From the NCBI RefSeq assembly GCF_902833145.1, contig NZ_CADFEN010000011.1, forward strand, positions 1 to 64,000: 64,000 bases of DNA, in the 5' to 3' direction. Below, one piece after another: positions 57,418-64,000 of the stretch. A program made the translations under genes and the position numbers. Position 1 is the first letter of the stretch. Each line of letters starts with the position of its first letter. The notes under the pieces were generated by a model. That model was not told where the DNA came from and did not search any database. It saw only the letters and a program-made list of their open reading frames with translations. The stretch comes from Burkholderia sp. BCC0506 (GTDB taxonomy: Bacteria; Pseudomonadota; Gammaproteobacteria; Burkholderiales; Burkholderiaceae).

Positions 57418-58683
57418 TTGAATACGATGACGATCGCGCCTTCCTCGCCGTCGACCGCCGCGCTCAAGCGCGAGCTGAAGGCCGCCGAGGCCCGCAAGCG
57501 CACGATGGCGCTGCTGCTGGTCGCGCCGCTCGCGATTTTCCTGCTGCTGATTTTCGTCGTGCCGATCGGCACGCTGCTCACGCGCGCGGTGCAGAACCCG
57601 GAGATCGCGACCGCGTTGCCGAACACGGTCGCCGCGTTGTCGGGCTGGGACCGCAAGACGCCGCCGGCGGACGCCGCCTACGTCGCGCTCGCGGCCGACA
57701 TGACGAAGGTGGCCGACAGCGAGGCGATGGGTGCGCTCGCCCGGCGCCTGAACACCGAGATTCCCGGCTATCGCTCGCTCGTCGCGAAGACCGCGCGCGC
57801 GATGCCGCTGAAGGGCGACGGCGACGCGGTGCTCACGCCCGCGCAGCAGCGCGCGAAGCTCGTCGAGCTCGATGCGCGCTGGGGCGACCCCGCATACTGG
57901 CAGGCGATCGCGAAGAACGGCAGCGCGTATTCGCCGTTCTACCTGCTCGCCGCGCTCGACCACAAGCAGGACGGCTTCGGCCACATCGTGCAGGCCGATC
58001 CCGACCAGTCGATCTACGTCGCGATCTTCGGCCGCACGTTCGTGATCGGCATCGCCGTCACGCTGTTCGCGCTGCTGCTCGGCTATCCGCTCGCGTACTG
58101 GATCTCGACGCAGTCGGAGCGGCGCGCGAATCTCGTGATGATCCTCGTGCTGATTCCGTTCTGGACGTCGGTGCTCGTGCGCGTCGCCGCATGGATCGTG
58201 CTGCTGCAGAGCGAAGGGCTCATCAACAAGGCGCTGCTCGGCAGCGGGCTGATCTCGCATCCGCTGACGCTGCTGTTCAACCGCGTCGGCGTGTACATCT
58301 CGATGACGCACATCCTGCTGCCGTTCATGATCCTGCCGCTCTACAGCGTGATGAAGTCGATCCCGCCGACCTACCAGCGCGCGGCCGTGTCGCTCGGCAG
58401 CCATCCGTTCGCCGCGTTCTGGCGCGTGTACGTGCCGCAGACCTATCCGGGCGTCGGCGCGGGCGCGCTGCTCGTGTTCATCCTCGCGATCGGCTACTAC
58501 ATCACGCCCGCGCTGCTCGGCGGGCCGAACGACCAGATGGTCAGCTACTACGTCGCGTACTTCACGAACGTGACGATCAACTGGGGCATGGCGTGTGCGC
58601 TCGGCGGGCTGCTGCTCGCGGCGACGCTCGTGCTGTACGCGGTGTACGGGCGCTTCACGCGCACCAACGTGAGCCTCGGCTGA
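57418..58683 (+). CDS. ABC importer permease, PotB-like, with a long periplasmic insertion
   Basis: This 421-aa inner-membrane permease has its first helix at about 30-53, then about 145 residues before the next helix (VAIFGRTFVIGIAVTLFALLLGYPL). The C-terminal half has the usual helices and the EAA loop AAVSLGSHPFAAFWRVYVPQTYPGV that docks on the ATPase. E. coli PotB is only about 275 aa; the difference is the periplasmic insertion. The TTG at 57418 is favoured over the ATG at 57427 because of its spacing to GGAG. Confidence 0.88.
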   Translation: MNTMTIAPSSPSTAALKRELKAAEARKRTMALLLVAPLAIFLLLIFVVPIGTLLTRAVQNPEIATALPNTVAALSGWDRKTPPADAAYVALAADMTKVADSEAMGALARRLNTEIPGYRSLVAKTARAMPLKGDGDAVLTPAQQRAKLVELDARWGDPAYWQAIAKNGSAYSPFYLLAALDHKQDGFGHIVQADPDQSIYVAIFGRTFVIGIAVTLFALLLGYPLAYWISTQSERRANLVMILVLIPFWTSVLVRVAAWIVLLQSEGLINKALLGSGLISHPLTLLFNRVGVYISMTHILLPFMILPLYSVMKSIPPTYQRAAVSLGSHPFAAFWRVYVPQTYPGVGAGALLVFILAIGYYITPALLGGPNDQMVSYYVAYFTNVTINWGMACALGGLLLAATLVLYAVYGRFTRTNVSLG

Positions 58684-58720
58684 GCGCCGGGCACAGGGAA
58701 ACGGGAAGGGGATGCCGACC

Positions 58721-59557
58721 ATGAAACTCGCCAGGCCGCTGTTCGCGCCGCACATGTCGTTCGTCGAGCGCGCGTGGTACGTCGCGTTGCGCGTGCTCGT
58801 CGTGCTGACGCTGCTGTACCTGATCCTGCCGGTGCTCGCGATCGTGCCGCTGTCGTTCTCGTCGAGCACGTTCCTCGTCTATCCGATTCCGGGCTTCTCC
58901 ACGCGCTGGTACGAGAACCTGATCGCCTCGGACGAGTGGCGGATGGCCGCGAAGAACAGCTTCATCGTCGCGCCGTCGGCGACCGTCGTCGCGACCGTGC
59001 TCGGCACGCTCGCGGCCATCGGCCTGACGAAGGCCGACTTCCGCGGCAAGGGGCTGCTGATGGCCGTGCTGCTGTCGCCGATGATCGTGCCCGTCGTCGT
59101 GGTCGGCGTCGGCATGTACCTGTTCTTCGCGCCGCTCGGGCTCGCGAATACCTACACGGGGCTGATCGCCGCGCACGCGGCGCTCGGCGTGCCGTTCGTC
59201 GTGACGACGGTGGCCGCGACGCTGCAGGGTTTCAACCAGAACCTCGTGCGCGCGAGCCTGTCGCTCGGCGCGAACCCGGTCACGACGTTCTTCCGCGTGA
59301 CGCTGCCGGTGATCGCGCCGGGCGTGATGTCGGGCGCGCTGTTCGCGTTCGCGACGTCGTTCGACGAAGTGGTCGTCACGCTGTTCCTTGCCGGCGCGGA
59401 CCAGACGACGCTGCCGCGCCAGATGTTCACGGGCATCCGCGAGAACATCAGCCCGACGATCGCCGCGCTCGCGACCATCCTGATCATCTTCTCGACGAGC
59501 CTGCTGCTCGCGCTCGAATGGCTGCGCGGCCGCAATGCACGGCGTGCGGTGTCGTAA
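58721..59557 (+). CDS. ABC importer permease, PotC-like
   Basis: This 278-aa permease has six expected helices and the EAA motif ASLSLGANPVTTFFRVTLPVIAPGV. It pairs with the upstream PotB-like protein to form the channel. The purine-rich site GGAAGGGG abuts a first ATG at 58712 and is better spaced for the second at 58721, which I chose; the other start would add three residues. It is the last gene of the importer operon. Confidence 0.9.
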   Translation: MKLARPLFAPHMSFVERAWYVALRVLVVLTLLYLILPVLAIVPLSFSSSTFLVYPIPGFSTRWYENLIASDEWRMAAKNSFIVAPSATVVATVLGTLAAIGLTKADFRGKGLLMAVLLSPMIVPVVVVGVGMYLFFAPLGLANTYTGLIAAHAALGVPFVVTTVAATLQGFNQNLVRASLSLGANPVTTFFRVTLPVIAPGVMSGALFAFATSFDEVVVTLFLAGADQTTLPRQMFTGIRENISPTIAALATILIIFSTSLLLALEWLRGRNARRAVS

Positions 59558-59779
59558 AGAGCGGCGGCCGATCGTTGTGTCTGCATCGGTGCCGCCCGCC
59601 CGACGCGGCATGCCGAATCTTTCGTTTCGCTGACTGGCGAAGCGGCCGCCTGCACGTTTGATGCGGCTCTGCAACAATACGGCTCGCGGTGCCGCGCATT
59701 CCAGTGCTGCTGCACGGAACAACCGGCGCCGCGCCGCTCAATCCGCGACGCCGCGCGTCGCCCGTCAGCCGAGCCCATC

Positions 59780-61198
59780 TTGTCCGAATTCACTTCCTCC
59801 GCCGGCGCGCACGAGCCGGCCGTCAACTGGCGCGCGATGTCCGCGGTGCTGCTGGCCGTCGCGCTCGCGACACTCGATACGGCCATCGCGAACACCGCGC
59901 TGCCCGCCATCGCCGCCGACCTGCATGCGTCGCCGGCCGCGTCCGTGTGGATCATCAACGCGTACCAGCTCGCGATGGTCGCGACGCTGCTGCCGTTCGC
60001 GGCGCTCGGCGACATCGTCGGCCACAAGCGCGTGTACGTCACCGGGCTCGCGGTGTTCACGCTGGCGTCGCTCGGTTGTTCGCTCGCGTCGACGCTGCCG
60101 CTGCTGACGGCCGCGCGCATCGTGCAGGGCTTCGGCGCGAGCGCGATCATGAGCGTCAACGTCGCGCTGATCCGCGGCCTGTTTCCTGCGCACCGGCTCG
60201 GGCGCGGCGTCGGCTTCAACGCGCTCGTCGTCGGCGTGTCGTTCGCGGTGGGGCCGACCATCGCGTCGCTGATCCTGTCGGTGGCCGCGTGGCCGTGGCT
60301 GTTCGCGGTGAACGTGCCGCTCGGCGTGTTCGCGCTGGCCGTCGCGATTCCATCGCTGCCGCAGACGGCGCGCGGCAAGCATGCGTTCGATCCGGTTGCC
60401 GCGCTGTTCAACGTGATCACGTTCGCGTCGCTGATTTTCGCGCTCGGCGAATTCGCGCAGCGCGGGCCGCTGTCGGTCGTGTTCGCGGCGGCCGCGGTGG
60501 CATGCGCGTTCGGCTGGCTGCTGATCCGCCGCCAGGGCGGGCACCCGGCGCCGATGCTGCCGGTCGACCTGTTCCGCCGCCCCGTGTTCGCGCTGTCCGC
60601 GCTGACCGCCGTATGCGCGTTCGCCGCGCAGGGGCTCGCGTTCGTGTCGCTGCCGTTCTATTTCGAAACCGTCCTGCATCGCAGCGCAGTCGAAACGGGT
60701 TTCCTGATGACGCCATGGTCGGCGGTCGTCGCGCTCGCCGCGCCGATCGCGGGGCGGCTGTCGGATCGTTATCCGCCCGGGCTGCTCGGCGCGATCGGCC
60801 TCGCGTTGCTGAGTGCGGGGATGGTGTCGCTCGCCGCGCTGCCGGTGTCGCCGGGCGTCGTCGACATCGGCTGGCGGATGATGCTGTGCGGCGCGGGCTT
60901 CGGCTTCTTCCAGTCGCCGAACCTGAAAGCGCTGATGTCGAGCGCGCCGCCCGAGCGCAGCGGCGGCGCGAGCGGGATCATCGCGACCGCGCGGCTGATC
61001 GGGCAGGCGACGGGCGCGGCGCTGGTTGCGCTGTCGTTCGGCATTGCGGGGCACCACGGGCCGACGCTTGCATTGATGCTCGGTGCGGGCTTCGCGGGCG
61101 CGGCGAGCGTCGCGAGCGGGCTGCGGCTGTTCGCGCCGTCGCATCGGGCCGGCGCGCCGGTCGCGTCGGAGCGCGTGAAGGAGCCGGCGACGGAGTAG
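59780..61198 (+). CDS. MFS drug-efflux-type transporter (DHA2-like)
   Basis: This 472-aa inner-membrane transporter of the major facilitator superfamily has motif D1-like LATLDTAIANTALPAIAADL, motif A at GALGDIVGHKR-type sequence, motif B ARIVQGFGASAIMSVNVALIR and motif C around VGVSFAVGPTIASLIL. About 14 helices are expected. The likely role is export of a toxic compound in exchange for protons; the substrate is unknown. The start is a TTG at 59780, with only a weak GAG upstream, so the exact N-terminus is uncertain. No dedicated regulator is adjacent. Confidence 0.85.
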   Translation: MSEFTSSAGAHEPAVNWRAMSAVLLAVALATLDTAIANTALPAIAADLHASPAASVWIINAYQLAMVATLLPFAALGDIVGHKRVYVTGLAVFTLASLGCSLASTLPLLTAARIVQGFGASAIMSVNVALIRGLFPAHRLGRGVGFNALVVGVSFAVGPTIASLILSVAAWPWLFAVNVPLGVFALAVAIPSLPQTARGKHAFDPVAALFNVITFASLIFALGEFAQRGPLSVVFAAAAVACAFGWLLIRRQGGHPAPMLPVDLFRRPVFALSALTAVCAFAAQGLAFVSLPFYFETVLHRSAVETGFLMTPWSAVVALAAPIAGRLSDRYPPGLLGAIGLALLSAGMVSLAALPVSPGVVDIGWRMMLCGAGFGFFQSPNLKALMSSAPPERSGGASGIIATARLIGQATGAALVALSFGIAGHHGPTLALMLGAGFAGAASVASGLRLFAPSHRAGAPVASERVKEPATE

Positions 61199-61262
61199 GG
61201 CGCGGGACGCTCGCAACCGGTGCGCGGCAGACGCTCGCCGCGCACCGGTCTTCATGCATCGC

Positions 61263-62996
61263 TCAGAACCCGCCGGACTTGATCAGCTGGTTGAGGTTCG
61301 CGATGTTCAGGCTGCCGAAGCCGGTCGTCAGATCCCAGCCGGTGCCGGCGGTATAGCCATACCCCTGATAGCCGTTGTTGCCCGACTTGACGTCATAGCG
61401 CACGAGCGACGGGTTCGACGGAATGTCCGCATAGAAGTTGCCGGCCGGGAAGCCGAGGCCGGTGCCGTTCGCCGCGAGCAGACGCGCCCAGAAGCCCGTG
61501 AAGATCGGCGCCGCGAGGCTCGTGCCGCCGATCTGCTGCAACTGGCCGTAGTTGTAGATGTACGCGCCCGTGCTTTGCGCCGCATCGAACGCGACGTCCG
61601 GCAACTGGCGATTGCTGCCCGACTGCCACGACGGCGCGGGCAGGATCGTGCTGACGCCGCCCCCCGTCGCCCACAGCTTGCCGTTCGAATCGAGCCCTTC
61701 GTTCCACACCGTCTCGTTCGAGAACGCGCCCGCCGACGTCGTGTAGAGCGTCGTGCCGCCGATCGCGAGCACGTGCGGCGACGATGCCGGCCACGACACC
61801 GTGTAGTTCGAGCCGTCCGGATAGCCGCGGTTGTTGCACTCGTACACGCCTTCGTCGCCCGACGATACCGAGAACGTCTGGCCTTGCGCGGCTGCCGTCG
61901 TGAAGATCTGTTCCTCGGCGTCGATCGTGCCGTCCGCGTTCGCATCGGTTTCGCACCAGCCGAGCGACACGTTGATCACCTTCGCGGTGTTGTCCGACAC
62001 CGCGCGGTTGAACGCCTGCGTGAGGCCCGTGTTGCCGGCGGCGTTCAGGTCCGTCATGTAGAACACCAGCTTGCCGACCTGGCCGCCGGCCGCGCCGACG
62101 ATCGACTGGCTGTCGAGATCCCATTCGCCCTGGCCGTCCTGGTCGTCGGTGTAGCTGCCGCCCGTGCCGTTGGTCTTGACGGTCTGCGTCGTGACCGTGC
62201 CGTAGCCGTTGCTCGACGTGAACTGCTTCAGGTCCTGCAGCGTTTGCGATACGCCGCCGATCGTGATGATGCCGACGGTCACGCCGGCCGCGGTCGGCAC
62301 GCCGGTCGCGTTGTAGAGGCCCGGGAATTCCTTCGGATAGTGGCCCGTCGCCGTGCCGGCGGCGAGCGCCTGCGGCTTCGCCACGTTGCCGATGCGCAGC
62401 ATCGGCTGCGCGTGCGCGACGCTTTGCAGCCCGAGCACCGAGCCGACGACGTCGCCGAGTGCACGCGGCACCTGCGCGGTCGACGTGTTGGCGAAGCCCG
62501 AACGGCCCGCGTACTGGAAGTGCACGAGCGACGTGTTGAACGCCGTCTTCACCGTGCCGGCCGTGCCGCTGGCGGAGATCAGCAACCGGTTCGGCGCGAC
62601 CTCGACATTCGTGAAGCCGCTCTTGCGCAGATAGTCGACGACCGACTGCACCTGCGCTTCGGTCGGCGCGTAGTTCGCGAGGAACTGCTCGTGCGTCAGG
62701 TACTGGCGGTAATGCGCGCTGCCGGGCCGGTTCACGTCGCGCGCCAGTTGCTTGAGTTGCGCGGCGTTGCGCAGCTTCAGGCTGACGACGACGTTGGTCG
62801 TTTCACCGGCCGCGAGTTCGAGCGACGGCGCCGCACTGCGCGCCATCAACTGCGGGCCGGTCAGAAAGGCCTTCGTGTGAGTATCGACCCAATCCGTCGC
62901 CGCGTGCGCCGCGGCGGCGGCGAACACGAGCGGTGCCACGCACGCCAGGCGGCGGGGCGACGGAAGGGGAAGGGCAAACCAGGTGTTCCTTTTCAT
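61263..62996 (-). CDS. Secreted S53 serine-carboxyl peptidase (sedolisin type), copy 2
   Basis: This 577-aa preproprotein is paralogous to the peptidase at 18-20 kb. It has a signal peptide (cleavage after AAAHA, residue 32), a prodomain (PGSAHYRQYLT), and a catalytic domain with E291 and D295 (EWDLDSQS), oxyanion D381 (SSGD) and S493 (GGTSLAAP). A segment at 351-362, DANADGTIDAEE, has the full ligand spacing of an EF-hand loop; the other copy has an equal-length loop without it. The C-terminal calcium site GWDLTTGFGS is retained. AAGGA lies upstream of the ATG. Action outside the cell at acidic pH is inferred from the family. Confidence 0.93.
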   Translation of the reverse strand: MKRNTWFALPLPSPRRLACVAPLVFAAAAAHAATDWVDTHTKAFLTGPQLMARSAAPSLELAAGETTNVVVSLKLRNAAQLKQLARDVNRPGSAHYRQYLTHEQFLANYAPTEAQVQSVVDYLRKSGFTNVEVAPNRLLISASGTAGTVKTAFNTSLVHFQYAGRSGFANTSTAQVPRALGDVVGSVLGLQSVAHAQPMLRIGNVAKPQALAAGTATGHYPKEFPGLYNATGVPTAAGVTVGIITIGGVSQTLQDLKQFTSSNGYGTVTTQTVKTNGTGGSYTDDQDGQGEWDLDSQSIVGAAGGQVGKLVFYMTDLNAAGNTGLTQAFNRAVSDNTAKVINVSLGWCETDANADGTIDAEEQIFTTAAAQGQTFSVSSGDEGVYECNNRGYPDGSNYTVSWPASSPHVLAIGGTTLYTTSAGAFSNETVWNEGLDSNGKLWATGGGVSTILPAPSWQSGSNRQLPDVAFDAAQSTGAYIYNYGQLQQIGGTSLAAPIFTGFWARLLAANGTGLGFPAGNFYADIPSNPSLVRYDVKSGNNGYQGYGYTAGTGWDLTTGFGSLNIANLNQLIKSGGF

Positions 62997-63643
62997 CGGG
63001 AGTCCTTTTTAGGAGAGGCGACGTTACTGGAACCCCCGGCCCTTGTGGGGCCGCGAGCGGTGACGAGCGTAGGGCGTCGGTGCCGTTCGGGTAGCTGCCA
63101 TTTTCCATAGCTGTCAGTTCTGACAACGGCACGCATGCGTGTGCGCACGGCGTCGCACGCGTGGGCCAATGGCGGGGGCGGCGAGCGGAACCGGTTCGCG
63201 GTACGACGGCGCGGCAATGCGCGCCGCTATCACGCACGCGTCGTTCGTTGCAGCACCGGAACGTGCGCGATCGACGAAGGGCGCGCCGCGTGGCCGCGCG
63301 GCGTTGGCGTGTCAATGGCTGCGCGCCGTATCGCACTATGTGGTCACTGGAAGCGACTCGTCAGGAACGGATTCGCACATGCACAGGAACGGGGCCGGCC
63401 GAACGCAAACGTTTCCCGAACTGTGGAACGGCGCGTCGGCCAGTCTTGCAGGCTGCTTTCGGATCGCGCGTCGCAATCGAGGATTAGAAGAAAGGCTCGA
63501 ATTCGCCGTTGGCGCGAGCCGGTGCGATACGTGTGCCTGTCGCGCAGGATCGGACAACGTCGTGCGCGAAATTCCCCCTTGACGCGCGCCGCTCGGCGGA
63601 TATGCTTCGATTCATAACCATGGAGTTATGAATTTTCGCCGAC
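62997..63643. other. 647-bp intergenic region between the S53 and ArsR genes
   Basis: No gene is supported; open frames here have no domain resemblance. The region should hold divergent promoters. A short palindrome, TGTCAG-TT-CTGACA (63112-63125), lies about 115-130 bp before the S53 start, and the ArsR operator-like palindrome is at 63610-63633. Confidence 0.45.
63610..63633. promoter_or_regulatory. ArsR-type operator palindrome
   Basis: ATTCATAAC and GTTATGAAT form perfect 9-bp arms around CATGGA, ending 10 bp before the ArsR start. ATAAC-type palindromes next to the start codon are typical autoregulatory sites of this regulator class. Confidence 0.7.
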
Positions 63644-63967
63644 ATGCAGAACGCTCACGACACGCTTTTCCGGACGCTTGCCGATCCCACGCGCCGCGCG
63701 CTTTTCGAGCGGCTGTGCGCGGAGGGCGAGCTGACGGTTGCCGCGCTGACCGCCCATGCGGGCGTCTCGCAGCCGGCCGTGTCGAAGCACCTTGGCGTAC
63801 TGAAGCAAGCCGGGCTCGTGAACGACCGTCACGAAGGCCGGCAGACGCACTACAGCGCGCAGCCGCACGCGCTGGCCCCGTTGATCGACTGGACGAGCCA
63901 GATGGCAGGTTTCTGGCGGAGCCGGTTCGATGCCCTCGAAGACCTGCTCAAAAGGATGGATCAGTAA
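63644..63967 (+). CDS. ArsR-family winged-helix repressor
   Basis: This 107-aa regulator has the classic fold: FRTLADPTRRALFERLCAEGELTVAALTA, then the recognition helix VSQPAVSKHLGVLKQAGLV and a beta wing with EGRQTHYS. It lacks the CxC metal site of arsenic sensors, so it is probably not a metal sensor. It belongs to the branch paired with SRPBCC/AHSA1-domain proteins, and its stop overlaps the next ATG in TAATG. A perfect palindrome just upstream suggests autorepression. Confidence 0.92.
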   Translation: MQNAHDTLFRTLADPTRRALFERLCAEGELTVAALTAHAGVSQPAVSKHLGVLKQAGLVNDRHEGRQTHYSAQPHALAPLIDWTSQMAGFWRSRFDALEDLLKRMDQ

Positions 63968-64000
63968 TGAACCCAGCCTCGACCGAAACGCGCTCCGTCG
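63967..64000 (+). CDS. Start of a gene coupled to arsR, probably an SRPBCC/AHSA1 protein (cut by window end)
   Basis: Only the first eleven codons are present (MNPASTETRSV). The start overlaps the arsR stop. In many proteobacteria this type of ArsR gene is followed by an SRPBCC (AHSA1-like) domain protein; that identity is inferred from context alone. Confidence 0.4.
   Translation, partial: MNPASTETRSV

Overview
The window is high-GC DNA from the genus Burkholderia, most likely the Burkholderia cepacia complex. The lipase/foldase pair is close to the classical B. cepacia lipase as I remember it: 44-residue leader, 320-residue mature enzyme, Ser87/Asp264/His286. The housekeeping block (xseB-ispA-dxs, folE2, tsaD, rpsU-yqeY-dnaG-rpoD) together with katB, the lipase locus and sedolisin-type peptidases recalls chromosome 2 of that complex. 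The synteny is from memory and was not checked.

Layout. 0.2-1.3 kb: a Rieske oxygenase alpha subunit. 1.5-4.7 kb: xseB, ispA and dxs (isoprenoid precursor supply). 4.9-8.1 kb: folE2, then tsaD divergent from a BaiN-like flavoprotein. 8.2-13.8 kb: the macromolecular-synthesis cluster rpsU, yqeY, dnaG, rpoD and a CAU tRNA. 14-18 kb: a phospholipase-D-like lipoprotein, then a MocR regulator divergent from an FMN-binding protein. 18-20 kb: the first secreted S53 peptidase. 20.5-27.7 kb: a three-gene RND efflux operon followed by an OmpR-type response regulator and a HAMP membrane protein with no kinase domain. 28-30.4 kb: katB-ankB. 30.6-35.7 kb: an EmrA-EmrB-outer-membrane-factor operon divergent from a TetR gene. 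35.7-44.6 kb: MscS channel, luciferase-like oxidoreductase, a 1-kb gene-poor stretch, sirtuin, DUF938 methyltransferase, gnd and two small proteins. 44.6-45.7 kb: a tnpB-only IS200/IS605-type element. 46-51 kb: a degenerate LytM lipoprotein, a Pr6Pr membrane protein, cytochrome b561, a DUF2946 protein and a copper-type TonB receptor. 51-53.4 kb: lipase and its foldase. 53.5-59.6 kb: a MocR regulator divergent from a polyamine-type ABC importer. 59.8-64 kb: an MFS exporter, the second S53 peptidase and an ArsR/SRPBCC pair cut by the window edge.

Functional themes. Genes for information processing and isoprenoid synthesis sit next to envelope defence (two tripartite efflux systems, periplasmic catalase, MscS channel) and secreted hydrolases (two sedolisins, one lipase). 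Local regulators are paired with their likely targets in four divergent or autogenous arrangements: MocR/FMN-binding protein, TetR/emrAB, MocR/ABC importer and ArsR/SRPBCC.

The features most worth a second look are the tnpB element with a displaced RuvC-II glutamate and a readable omega-RNA end, the kinase-less HAMP protein whose H-box histidine is replaced by alanine, three 18-bp tandem repeats that contain the emrAB promoter, and an EF-hand-like loop in only one of the two S53 peptidases.
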